Assembly: GCF_000018945.1 (NCBI RefSeq)
Contig: NC_011978.1
Coordinates: 1,706,729-1,770,728, forward strand
DNA from: Thermotoga neapolitana DSM 4359
GTDB taxonomy: Bacteria > Thermotogota > Thermotogae > Thermotogales > Thermotogaceae
Length of the DNA stretch: 64,000 nucleotides
Direction: 5' to 3'
The translations under genes and the position numbers were made by a program. The first letter of the stretch is position 1. The number at the start of each line of letters is the position of its first letter. The notes under the pieces are model-generated. The model had not been told where the DNA came from. It did no database searches and saw nothing but the letters and a program-made list of their open reading frames with translations. Below are positions 45,648 through 53,244 of the stretch, one piece after another.

Positions 45648-46394
45648 TCACCCCAGCTTTTCACTTATCAACTTCGCAACCTTCTGACCGGACAGAACCA
45701 TGCCTCCGAAGATCGGACCCATTCTGGGGCCACCGTGGACGGCACACACAGCCATTCCGGAAACGAGAAGTCCCGGGAAGATCTCACCGGTGTTTTCCAC
45801 AACGAACTTCTCCGCTTCATCGGCATCCATGGGAAATTCCGTTTTCATCTCAACGAGTCCACGCTTTGCAAGAAGCGATACCACGTTCGCAGGATGCCCC
45901 GTTCCATCCACGGTGAAGGAAGCCTTTATCGTGATGGGATCAACGTGGAGTCCCAGCCTCACCGTGGGTCCCCAGTTCACCACAACGCCGCACACCCTTC
46001 CGTTCTGGACGGCAACATCCTCTACAGAGACGTTGTTGAAGAGTAAGGCCCCTACCTTCGTTGCCCTGTAAAGGAGTCCGGAAGCAAAGTGCACGGAATC
46101 CACCACGATGTGATCTTCTCTAAGAGTGTATTCGATCTCCAGTTCTTTCAGAAAGTCTTCCAGTTCCTTCTCCAGCACGATCTCGTTGAACATCATTCCG
46201 CCGCCCCATATACCACCACCAGGCACGTTTCTTTCTTCAAAAACTGCTACTCTGAAACCCTTCTTCGCCAGCTCGTACGCCGCTGTGAGTCCACTTGGCC
46301 CTGCTCCAACGATCGCAACATCCAGTTCCAGACTGTCTCTGAGTTTTTCGAAGTACCTCTCGACGATGAGTCTGGAGATCAGAACATCCCTCAT
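45648..46394 (-). CDS. thi4: Thi4-type thiazole synthase (sulfide-dependent)
   Basis: A 248-residue FAD/NAD-binding protein with the dinucleotide motif [21 protein letters not shown] and [12 protein letters not shown]. It builds the thiazole from NAD and glycine. The residue that is the sacrificial Cys in yeast Thi4 reads His here ([10 protein letters not shown]), as in archaeal enzymes that use free sulfide catalytically. The start is an ATG with GGGAGGTG upstream. First gene of the operon, directly behind the TPP riboswitch. Confidence 0.93.
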   Translation of the reverse strand: MRDVLISRLIVERYFEKLRDSLELDVAIVGAGPSGLTAAYELAKKGFRVAVFEERNVPGGGIWGGGMMFNEIVLEKELEDFLKELEIEYTLREDHIVVDSVHFASGLLYRATKVGALLFNNVSVEDVAVQNGRVCGVVVNWGPTVRLGLHVDPITIKASFTVDGTGHPANVVSLLAKRGLVEMKTEFPMDADEAEKFVVENTGEIFPGLLVSGMAVCAVHGGPRMGPIFGGMVLSGQKVAKLISEKLG

Positions 46395-46409
46395 GAAAGC
46401 ACCTCCCTA

Positions 46410-46441
46410 TAAAAATAAATTCCTCCGCACAGGGCGGAGGG
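46410..46441 (-). terminator. Riboswitch-controlled terminator (expression platform)
   Basis: CCTCCGC / GCGGAGG form a 7-bp stem (46422-46440), followed on the minus strand by a T-rich run (TTTATTTTTA). The 5' side, CCCTCCGCC (46433-46441), is also perfectly complementary to GGCGGAGGG at 46465-46473 inside the aptamer. That gives a mutually exclusive antiterminator when no ligand is bound. Confidence 0.8.
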
Positions 46442-46452
46442 TTTTTTCTTTT

Positions 46453-46556
46453 CCCTTCCCCATTCCCTCCGCCGGTATTACCCGGATCAGGTTCTAGGGG
46501 TCGAGGACTTCCGTCCTCCTCTCAGCCCCGGAATAGGAGCTCCCCCTGGGGAAGGG
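46453..46556 (-). ncRNA. TPP riboswitch (THI element)
   Basis: Minus strand, upstream of thi4. P1 is CCCTTCCCC / GGGGAAGGG (46548-46556 with 46453-46461). The conserved THI core is visible: GGGGCTGAGAGG, then GACCCCTAGAACCTGATC and GGGTAATACCGGCGGAGGGA. It senses thiamine pyrophosphate and represses the thi operon through the downstream terminator. Confidence 0.97.
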
Positions 46557-46656
46557 TTGTATCTGGATTTCCACAGTGAGATTCTAATACATACTTTTGT
46601 GGTAAAATTTAAATGGATGTTTCATTTTCAAAAGAATTCAATGGAGGTGAGAGAAA

Positions 46657-47001
46657 ATGGCAGATCAGTACCATGAACCGGTTTCTGAACTCACAGGAAA
46701 GGACAGAGATTTCGTCAGGGCCCTCAACAGTCTGAAGGAAGAGATAGAAGCGGTTGCCTGGTATCACCAGAGAGTCGCAACCACCCAGGATGAAACCGTA
46801 AGGAAGATCCTGGAGCACAACAGAAACGAGGAGATGGAACACGCTGCGATGCTTCTTGAGTGGTTGAGAAGGAACATGCCGGGCTGGGACGAAGCCCTCA
46901 GAACATATCTGTTCACAGACAGGCCGATCACAGAGATAGAAGAGGAAGAGACCTCCGGTGATTCCTCTGCAGGTGGAGACCTCGGTATAAGGAAGATCTG
47001 A
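46657..47001 (+). CDS. Encapsulated ferritin-like protein (encapsulin cargo)
   Basis: A 114-residue EncFtn-type ferroxidase. Two helices carry the metal ligands: [12 protein letters not shown] and [19 protein letters not shown] (Glu, Glu and His). An acidic, flexible linker is followed by the cargo-loading peptide GGDLGIRKI at the extreme C-terminus, which docks on the encapsulin inner wall. It oxidises Fe2+ so that the shell can store iron. The start is an ATG with GGAGGTGAG upstream; a TAAAAT -10 lies at 46603-46608. Encapsulin follows 14 bases later. Confidence 0.93.
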   Translation: MADQYHEPVSELTGKDRDFVRALNSLKEEIEAVAWYHQRVATTQDETVRKILEHNRNEEMEHAAMLLEWLRRNMPGWDEALRTYLFTDRPITEIEEEETSGDSSAGGDLGIRKI

Positions 47002-47015
47002 AAGGGGTGAAAAAC

Positions 47016-47813
47016 ATGGAATTTCTGAAAAGATCGTTTGCTCCTTTGACAGAGAAACAGTGGCAGGAGATAGACAACAGGGCAAGGGAGATATTCAAAA
47101 CACAACTTTATGGAAGAAGGTTCGTAGACGTGGTAGGCCCCTACGGCTGGGAATACGCCGCCCATCCACTCGGAGAAGTCGAGGTGCTCTCGGATGAGAA
47201 TGAAACTGTGAAATGGGGATTGAGAAAATCCCTTCCTTTGATCGAACTGAGAGCGACGTTCACACTTGGACTGTGGGAACTCGACAACCTCGAAAGGGGA
47301 AAAGAAAACGTGGATCTTTCCAGTCTTGAAGAGACCGTGAGAAAAGTGGCTGAATTCGAGGATGAAGTGATATTCGAAGGGTGCGAAAAATCTGGTGTGA
47401 AGGGCCTTCTTTCCTTCAATGAAGAGCGAAAGATCCAGTGTGGAAACTCTCCAGGAGATCTTCTCGAGTCTCTGATGAGGGCTCTTTCGACGTTCTCAAA
47501 AGAGGGTATAGATGGTCCCTACACCCTCGTCATAAACACGGACAGATGGATCAACCTCCTGAAAGAAGGGACCGGGCATTATCCCCTCGAAAAAAGAGTG
47601 ACGGAACTTCTTGGAGGTAGAGTCATCACCACACCCAGAATTGAAGACGCTCTTGTTGTGTCCGAGCGAGGAGGAGACTTCAAACTGATCCTTGGACAGG
47701 ATCTGTCGATAGGCTACGAAGACAGGGAAAAAGACAGTGTGAGGCTCTTTGTGACGGAGACGTTCACCTTCTATGTCGTTAACCCAGAAGCGATGGTGTA
47801 TCTGGCATTCTGA
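47016..47813 (+). CDS. Encapsulin shell protein (family 1)
   Basis: A 265-residue HK97-fold shell subunit ([20 protein letters not shown]). It assembles into an icosahedral protein nanocompartment. The Thermotoga shell binds flavin near Trp87 and Arg79; both positions are conserved here ([14 protein letters not shown]). The start is ATG 47016 with GGGGTGAAA upstream; a GTG nine bases earlier overlaps the ribosome binding site. It is co-transcribed with its ferritin-like cargo and forms an iron-storage compartment. Confidence 0.96.
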   Translation: MEFLKRSFAPLTEKQWQEIDNRAREIFKTQLYGRRFVDVVGPYGWEYAAHPLGEVEVLSDENETVKWGLRKSLPLIELRATFTLGLWELDNLERGKENVDLSSLEETVRKVAEFEDEVIFEGCEKSGVKGLLSFNEERKIQCGNSPGDLLESLMRALSTFSKEGIDGPYTLVINTDRWINLLKEGTGHYPLEKRVTELLGGRVITTPRIEDALVVSERGGDFKLILGQDLSIGYEDREKDSVRLFVTETFTFYVVNPEAMVYLAF

Positions 47814-47834
47814 ACTGAAAGATCGGTGGGGAAA

Positions 47835-49155
47835 ATGCCGGACGTTTTGCTGGTGTATCCCCCCATGAAAAAGGTGGGGATAGCGGATCATCTGGGACTA
47901 CCTTATATCGCTGCCTACCTGAGAGAGAAAGGAATGAGTGTCCAGATTGTGGACACGAAACTCGAGGGCTGGTCTCCAAGACGGGCCGTCGAAGAGATCT
48001 CAAAAATACCAGCAAAGGTGATAGGAGTAACTCTTCCCTTTCAGATTTACGCTGTGGAGGTGTTGAACTTCATCTCAGCTCTGAGAAAAAAAAACCGATG
48101 CGCACATATCTGTGGGTGGCATTTTCCCCACCTTTGCTTATCGTGAGATACTGGAAAAGTACCACTGCATCGATTCTGTGGTTCTCGGTGAAGGAGAGAT
48201 CACTTTCTACGAACTGGTGAAAGCCATCTTTGGAGATAAAGACTGGAGGAGGATCCATGGCGTTGCCTACAGAGAGGAAGGAGAAATAAAAACCACTCCC
48301 TCGCGCTCTCTCGTGAAAGATCTGAACAGTCTGCCCTTTCCTGTACGGGACAACCTCCCAAGGATATACGAAAAGACGGGAGCAGCGTCGGTGATAACTT
48401 CCCGTGGGTGTTACGCTTCGTGCTCTTTTTGCAGCGTTGTTCCGTTCTACGAAAAGTTCGGGCCGAAGATTCGTCTGAGAGATCCAGAAAACGTGGTGGA
48501 TGAACTGGAAGTGCTGGTGAAGGAGTACAAAATCGAAAACGTCATCTTCTGCGATGCGAACTTTACGATCTCTAAAGAGAGAGCAGCAAAGATAGCAACC
48601 GAAATAATCAGAAGAAAGCTGAAACTGAGGTACGCAATAGAAAGCAGAGTTACAGAGGTAGATGAAAGGTTGTTCAGGCTGTTGAAAGAAAGTGGTCTGA
48701 GAAGAGTCTTCCTCGGGCTGGAGTCGGGATCTCAATCCATGCTGGACAGGTTCAGAAAAGGAGTCACAGTTGAACAGAATCTGAAAGCTCTGGAGATTCT
48801 CTCTAAACTCGATCTTTACGTTTCTCCGGGTTTCATTATGTTCGACGATCGCACAAGTCTTGAAGAACTGCAGGAGAATGCAAAGTTTCTGAAAATTGTT
48901 CGCCGGATCATGAGAGATAAGATCCGCCCGATCGATATCACCACAAAACTTCTGCCCCTTTCTGGTACAGAGTTCGAAAGATACCTTAAGGAAAGAGGAA
49001 AATATCGTGGAGACGTGTTTCGTTTCAACTACAAAATCGAAGATCCATCGGTACGTTTCATCTACTACTTTCTGAAAGTCTCTGGAACCATCGTTTCATC
49101 CCTGAAAAAACTCTTTCCCCGAAAAGATTGGGACAGAAAGTGGCTGGAGAGCTAG
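47835..49155 (+). pseudogene. B12-binding radical SAM protein, frame broken at an A9 tract
   Basis: Frame one (to about 48094) encodes a B12-binding-like Rossmann domain (LLVYPPMKKVGIADHLGLPYIAAYLREKG). Frame two (from 48094 to 49155) continues it (DAHISVGGIFPTFAYREIL) and contains the radical SAM motif SRGCYASCSFCSVV and a SAM-binding region. The switch falls exactly in nine A residues (48086-48094): eight would give one 440-residue protein. It may be a frameshift mutation, a sequencing artefact, or a site of transcriptional slippage. It follows the encapsulin gene by 21 bases. Confidence 0.8.
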
Positions 49156-49661
49156 ATTACCACGATGCTTCCTCTCGTCCATATTCCCGTCACCTTTCCA
49201 ACGTTTCCCACCACTCCAAGTACCTGATCGTTCTTCTTCACTGTCTTCAGAAAGCCTGGAAAGTCTTCTGGCCATTTCACCGTTTCGTCGAATTTTTTGA
49301 TCAAGTCTTCTGCCGTCTCTTCGGTTCTTGCCATCACAACGCATCCTCTGCCATCTTCAAAATCTTCGAAGATGAGGAAGGCAGGTGTCAGGAACGGATC
49401 TATCCTGATCGTCAGATCCCTCGAGTAACGAAGTGTGAGAGGTCTGGCCAGTTTCAAAAACACCTTTCCGTCTCTTTCCAGGATGAATTCGTCCAGAGCG
49501 TTCATCAGGTCTTTTCCGATTTCCTGAACGCTCTTTGCGGAGAAATCAATATCTGGTAGTTTTCCCGTGTGTTTCCTTCCGATCATCAGGGAGCATCCTC
49601 CAAGATCGTACCTTCTGAATCGTGACGTTCCCAGGATGGGTCCTCCGATCTGAACTCTCAT
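49152..49661 (-). CDS. Conserved-looking hypothetical protein behind a structured leader
   Basis: A 169-residue soluble protein I cannot assign. It is rich in beta-prone segments, starts MRVQIGGPILGTSRFRRYDL, and ends with VVGNVGKVTGIWTRGSIVVI. No cysteine cluster, signal peptide or membrane segment is seen. A strong ribosome binding site (GGAGGTGAAAG) precedes its ATG. Upstream lies its own promoter and a terminator/antiterminator leader, so expression is conditional. Its stop and that of the convergent radical SAM gene share the palindrome CTAG. Confidence 0.75.
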   Translation of the reverse strand: MRVQIGGPILGTSRFRRYDLGGCSLMIGRKHTGKLPDIDFSAKSVQEIGKDLMNALDEFILERDGKVFLKLARPLTLRYSRDLTIRIDPFLTPAFLIFEDFEDGRGCVVMARTEETAEDLIKKFDETVKWPEDFPGFLKTVKKNDQVLGVVGNVGKVTGIWTRGSIVVI

Positions 49662-49680
49662 TCTTTCACCTCCTTCTGAA

Positions 49681-49780
49681 AAACAAAAGGGGCCGACCTT
49701 TCGGCCGGCCCCTCGATTTTCTGCTCAGCGGTCACGCAAAAACCCCCGGTCCGCTGAGGGGCCGGCTCTTCGATGTAGTG
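49681..49780 (-). ncRNA. Attenuator-like structured leader (unassigned cis-regulatory RNA)
   Basis: On the minus strand an intrinsic terminator (GGGGCCGGCC, GAAA loop, GGTCGGCCCC, then TTTTGTTTTT; 49681-49712) precedes the 169-residue gene. Its 5' arm is also part of an 11-base segment (49704-49714) perfectly complementary to an upstream segment (49756-49766), a competing antiterminator. Between them CTCAGCGG / CCGCTGAG (49751-49758 with 49724-49731) makes a third stem sharing three bases with the antiterminator. This three-way competition resembles a riboswitch or protein-sensing attenuator. I do not recognise the class. Confidence 0.7.
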
Positions 49781-49786
49781 CACATT

Positions 49787-49814
49787 ATCATATCGCTGAG
49801 AATTCCCTGTTCAA
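49787..49814 (-). promoter_or_regulatory. Promoter of the structured leader
   Basis: TTGAAC (49809-49814), 16-base spacer and TATGAT (49787-49792) on the minus strand. Transcription would start near 49780, just before the first arm of the leader structure. Confidence 0.6.
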
Positions 49815-49875
49815 AAAGTACGAAACTGCACACGCTCTCACCTCATGAGAAAACCATACCACTCTGTTGTTAAAA

Positions 49876-50880
49876 TCATGTTGCTTCTTTCATTAAATTC
49901 ATGATCTCACCTTCGTCAGCCTCGAACACACCTATAGCCCAGTCGGAGACACCACCTATCCATATCACCTTTCCTTCGTATACCACAAGTCCACAACCAA
50001 AGATCACTCTGATCCTGTCACCGTACTCTTCGATCACGCCCTTTGGTGAGAGAACGTAGTTTGTCGTTCCAAGAAGTTTTCCTCTACCATCCACGAGCGC
50101 CAGACCGTTTTTGTAGGTGAGATCCTTGAGAACCGCGTGCCAACCTATGAGGTACCCTCTCTTAACCCTGACGGCGTTGGTGGACCATCCAACTTTTGTT
50201 TCCCATTTTTCCGGGAAGAAAACCGGATCTAGGCTGTAGAGATCTATGGAGTCTCCTTCCATTCTTCCACGCCAGCAGACTTTGGTATCTCCCACCGTTA
50301 TCCTGGTCAGTATCACGTTCGATTCTACAAAAGAGCTATCCTTCATCGAAACGGGGATGAAATCACCGAGCGTGCTCTTTATGGAGACGTATTTCTTTTC
50401 CAGAAGATTCAGGTCTTCGTCCAGAACAGCGTAAGCAAGAAAGTCCGTGTGCGGCTTTCCTTCCTGTGACCAGTCTTTGTACCCTTTTGCTGTGTACAGT
50501 ATCTCGAACCGAGAGTCTCTGAAAAAGACCCTTGGATCTTCGCACCCGAGGAACTCCTGGATGTCGCGTGGCCAGAAGACGATTTCCATTTCTATGGGTT
50601 TTTTCACTTTCCCATTGAACAGATCATCGATGTCCACCACGAAGTGACCTATCGACGACACGTACTTGTAGTAATCGAATATCACCCTTGGGAACACATG
50701 AAGACTCTTTCCCACGAGGACCGCTCCCGGGTTGAAGACAGCAACGGGTTGTCTGGGATAATTCGTGAGAACAAAATCTTTGGGAAAGAAATAGGTCACC
50801 CTTCTAAAAATGTCGATCGTTTCGTCTTTTCTCAGCGATCTTTTATGGAAAAGGAGTTTTCTTAAAATTTCCTCTGCCAT
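49876..50880 (-). CDS. GH130-type mannoside phosphorylase/mannosidase
   Basis: A 334-residue five-bladed beta-propeller enzyme of the GH130 family. The diagnostic motif GCEDPRV is near residue 115, with GWHAVLKDLTYKNGLALVD and FGCGLVVYEGKVIWIGG later. Members phosphorolyse beta-mannosides or beta-1,4-mannosyl-GlcNAc, or hydrolyse beta-1,2-mannosides. The specificity cannot be read here. The start is ATG 50880 with GGGGGAGTGG upstream. It follows a small gene and a long hairpin. Confidence 0.85.
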   Translation of the reverse strand: MAEEILRKLLFHKRSLRKDETIDIFRRVTYFFPKDFVLTNYPRQPVAVFNPGAVLVGKSLHVFPRVIFDYYKYVSSIGHFVVDIDDLFNGKVKKPIEMEIVFWPRDIQEFLGCEDPRVFFRDSRFEILYTAKGYKDWSQEGKPHTDFLAYAVLDEDLNLLEKKYVSIKSTLGDFIPVSMKDSSFVESNVILTRITVGDTKVCWRGRMEGDSIDLYSLDPVFFPEKWETKVGWSTNAVRVKRGYLIGWHAVLKDLTYKNGLALVDGRGKLLGTTNYVLSPKGVIEEYGDRIRVIFGCGLVVYEGKVIWIGGVSDWAIGVFEADEGEIMNLMKEAT

Positions 50881-50897
50881 GCCCCACTCCCCCATGA

Positions 50898-50922
50898 GTG
50901 AAGGGGCATCTCGCCCCTTCAC
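50898..50922 (-). promoter_or_regulatory. 10-bp hairpin between small gene and GH130 gene
   Basis: GTGAAGGGGC / GCCCCTTCAC form a perfect 10-bp stem with a 5-base loop, containing the small gene's stop codon. On the minus strand no T run follows; the GH130 ribosome binding site comes soon after. It may stabilise the upstream mRNA or reduce GH130 expression. Confidence 0.55.
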
Positions 50923-51128
50923 ACAAGTTGATCCATTGTCTTTCCAGAGTAAAGCTCTCCTGCGATCCTCACCAGTTTCAAGTTCAAACCTGTTTGCTGA
51001 TAGAGGGAGAAGAAAAGGATCTGCTCCATCTGTTCCTTGCTCATAACGGGAGTGTTACCAGTGGACAGAGAGCGCTGTACTGCATAGTTCGGATATACTG
51101 GATTGTATCCGACACTCTCTACTCTCAA
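50919..51128 (-). CDS. Small hypothetical protein, 69 aa
   Basis: Starts at TTG 51128 behind a consensus GGAGGTGAT site. The sequence (MRVESVGYNPVYPNYAVQRS ... LYQQTGLNLKLVRIAGELYSGKTMDQLV) has a disordered N-terminal half and a short amphipathic helical C-terminal half, with no signal peptide or cysteine. No family recognised. It lies 45 bases after the peroxiredoxin and just before GH130, possibly in one transcript. Confidence 0.6.
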   Translation of the reverse strand: MRVESVGYNPVYPNYAVQRSLSTGNTPVMSKEQMEQILFFSLYQQTGLNLKLVRIAGELYSGKTMDQLV

Positions 51129-51173
51129 ACTATCACCTCCCCTGTTCTTTTATCGGAAGAATCGTCCGGTCTT

Positions 51174-51647
51174 TTACCCTGAAAGACGTTCAAGTTCCAT
51201 CTCTATCTCTTCGTAGACGGGCTCTTTCCCTGGATCGTCGGACACCCAGGAGTAGACGATCGTTCCGCTACTGTCCACGATGAAGACCGCCCTCTTTGCA
51301 ACGGTGTAGCCAGGAATACCCAGGAAGTTCTCGTGCACTCCTCCGTACTGGGATGCCACTTTTCCAGCGAAGTCAGAGAGAAGGTCGAACGTGATGTGAT
51401 TCTTCTCTGCAAACGCTTTGTTCGCAAAGGGACTATCCACACTGATACCAAGAACAACTGCGTTGAATCTGTTAAACTTGGAGAGGGAATCTCTGAACGT
51501 GCACAGTTCCTTTTCACAGACACTCGTGAACGCACCAGGATAGAAAACGAGAACCACGTTTTTTCCTGAATAGTCCGAAAGTTTCACTCTTTTCAGTTCT
51601 GTGTTCACCAGTTCAAAATCGATCGCCTTATCGCCGGATTTCAACAT
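51174..51647 (-). CDS. Bcp/PrxQ-type peroxiredoxin
   Basis: A 157-residue thiol peroxidase. The active site reads FYPGAFTSVCEKELC, with peroxidatic Cys and a second Cys five residues on, the PrxQ pattern. Also RAVFIVDSSGTIVYSW. The start is ATG 51647 with GGAGGTGAT upstream. It reduces peroxides at the expense of thioredoxin-like donors. It is divergent from the Mut7-C gene. Confidence 0.93.
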   Translation of the reverse strand: MLKSGDKAIDFELVNTELKRVKLSDYSGKNVVLVFYPGAFTSVCEKELCTFRDSLSKFNRFNAVVLGISVDSPFANKAFAEKNHITFDLLSDFAGKVASQYGGVHENFLGIPGYTVAKRAVFIVDSSGTIVYSWVSDDPGKEPVYEEIEMELERLSG

Positions 51648-51709
51648 GAAGATCACCTCCACTTAGGTAAAACTTATACACTGATATTCTATCACAAGAG
51701 GGATACAGA

Positions 51710-52447
51710 ATGAAATATGAAAAAGTCGCCTTTTTCAGATTCTTCGGCAGGTTGAACGATTTTTTCAAGGACAACGAAAGGGTGAAAGTCCATCGCTTCA
51801 CAGGCTTTCAGACGGTGAAGGACAGAATAGAGGCACTTGGAGTGCCACACGTTGAAGTGAGTTTTATCATACTGAATGGAAAACCTGTGAGTTTCGATCA
51901 CATGGTGAACGATGGTGAATTTTTCTGCGTTTATCCTGAGTTTCAGACCATAGAGATTCCCTCAGAATGGCTCGTCACCCCCAGATACGAAGGTGAGCCC
52001 CGGTTCGTACTCGACATCCATCTTGGAAAACTCGCCAGGTTTCTCAGAATGCTTGGCTTTTACGCCTTCTTCGGCGAAGAAGAAGACGAAAAACTCTGCA
52101 GGATGGCAGTTAAAGAAAATGCCATACTCCTGTCCCGCGATGTGGGTCTGTTGAAGAGAAAAGAGCTTGTCTTCGGCTACTACGTGAGAAACACCGCCCC
52201 GAAAAAACAGCTGGTGGAAGTGGTGGAAAGATACGATTTGAAAAGGTGGATGAAGCCGTTCACAAGATGCATCGAGTGCAACACAGAATTCGAAGAAGTA
52301 CCTAAAGAAAGTGTGAAAGACAGAGTTCCTCCAAAAGTTTACAGAATCTTCAATGAGTTTGTACGCTGCCCGAGCTGTGGGAGAGTCTACTGGAAAGGTT
52401 CACACTACGATCACATGGTGGAGTTCATAGAGAAAAATTTGAACTGA
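51710..52447 (+). CDS. Mut7-C RNase-domain protein with N-terminal ubiquitin-like domain
   Basis: A 245-residue protein with three parts. The N-terminal part is a ubiquitin-like Mut7-C-associated region (about 1-85: FFRFFGRLNDFFKDNERV). The central part is a Mut7-C PIN-like nuclease (about 95-185: FVLDIHLGKLARFLRMLGFYAFF, ILLSRDVGLLKRK, with acidic residues). The C-terminal part is a zinc ribbon (CIECNTEF ... CPSCGRVYWKGSHYDHM). Predicted RNase; target RNA unknown. An extended -10 (TGATATTCT) lies upstream. Confidence 0.88.
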   Translation: MKYEKVAFFRFFGRLNDFFKDNERVKVHRFTGFQTVKDRIEALGVPHVEVSFIILNGKPVSFDHMVNDGEFFCVYPEFQTIEIPSEWLVTPRYEGEPRFVLDIHLGKLARFLRMLGFYAFFGEEEDEKLCRMAVKENAILLSRDVGLLKRKELVFGYYVRNTAPKKQLVEVVERYDLKRWMKPFTRCIECNTEFEEVPKESVKDRVPPKVYRIFNEFVRCPSCGRVYWKGSHYDHMVEFIEKNLN

Positions 52448-52465
52448 TACTCAATTTGTTACAAA

Positions 52466-52494
52466 TTCTTGCTTTAAAGAAAATGTGATACAAT
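52466..52494 (+). promoter_or_regulatory. Promoter of the exported protein gene
   Basis: TTCTTG (52466-52471), 17-base spacer, then an extended -10 TGATACAAT ending at 52494. Confidence 0.55.
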
Positions 52495-52525
52495 CTTACT
52501 TAAGATTTTTCAAGGGGGTGTTTTT

Positions 52526-53221
52526 ATGAAAAGATTGCTTTTACTCCTTGTGGCTCTGGGTTCACTGATTCTTTTTGTGGGAACAAGCTGTGAATCGAGA
52601 GTACAGGTTCCCGTTCCTCTTCCCGAAGTGAATGTGGAAGTACCGAAGGTGGATCTCGGTTTCAAGGTGGTAAAGCCAACTGGAACAGAAGATTTCTTCG
52701 AAGATTTCGAATCGTACGGTCAGGGAGAAGTGGCACCCTTTGGACCATGGAGGGTGCTTGGGAGAGCTCCCCACGTCGAAGAGGGAGTCCAGGCAGACAA
52801 AACCATCGGAAAGATTCTCAGAATGGACATAGACCGGGGAATTTTCACTCCGGGTGAGTGGACAAACTTCACACTCGAGTGCAACTTGAAAAGAGAAGGC
52901 TCAGCAGAAGGAAGAGTATACTTCAGACTCTCCGAAGATGGAAAGAAAGGATTCTACGTATCTTTCTCAGAGTACGGTGTGGCCCTTCACAAGTTCGCCG
53001 GGAGCATAGATATGAAAATAGCAGAGAACAAAAGTTTCAAACTGAGCGACGACTGGATGTACTTGAAGGTCATTGCAGACGGAGAGAAGATTCAGATCTT
53101 TATGAACGGAAGAAAGGTCATCGATGTCACTGACTCCGACGTGTTCTCAGGAGGAATAGGAATGGCAACAACCTTCCAGACTGTTTTCTTCGACAACGTG
53201 AGGGTCGAAACGATCGAATAA
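52526..53221 (+). CDS. Exported protein with concanavalin-like (LamG/DUF1080-type) domain
   Basis: A 231-residue protein. A hydrophobic signal (MKRLLLLLVALGSLILFVG) ends at GTSCES, which may be a weak lipobox, so it could be a lipoprotein. After a Pro/Val-rich linker, residues about 60-230 resemble a beta-sandwich of the 3-keto-disaccharide hydrolase or LamG type: FFEDFESYGQGEVAPFGPW, YLKVIADGEKIQIFMNGRKVIDV and FFDNVRVETI. It probably binds or cleaves carbohydrate outside the cell. Monocistronic, with GGGGGTG upstream of the ATG. Confidence 0.7.
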   Translation: MKRLLLLLVALGSLILFVGTSCESRVQVPVPLPEVNVEVPKVDLGFKVVKPTGTEDFFEDFESYGQGEVAPFGPWRVLGRAPHVEEGVQADKTIGKILRMDIDRGIFTPGEWTNFTLECNLKREGSAEGRVYFRLSEDGKKGFYVSFSEYGVALHKFAGSIDMKIAENKSFKLSDDWMYLKVIADGEKIQIFMNGRKVIDVTDSDVFSGGIGMATTFQTVFFDNVRVETIE

Positions 53222-53244
53222 AAAAGAAGGGGCTCTGCCCCTTC
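53220..53244 (-). terminator. Terminator after infB
   Basis: GAAGGGGC / GCCCCTTC stem with a 3-base loop, followed on the minus strand by six T residues. It also lies just after the convergent exported-protein gene, but the T run on that side is weak. Confidence 0.8.

Noticed and set aside
48112-49155. The radical SAM part as an independent 347-residue gene with a GTG start
   Set aside because: There is no ribosome binding site before 48112, and the residues upstream in this frame continue the B12-binding fold from the other frame; one frameshifted gene explains both parts better.
49658-49783. 41-codon frame through the structured leader
   Set aside because: It starts at the predicted transcription start without a ribosome binding site and crosses a strong terminator. 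Kept only as an alternative in the leader finding.
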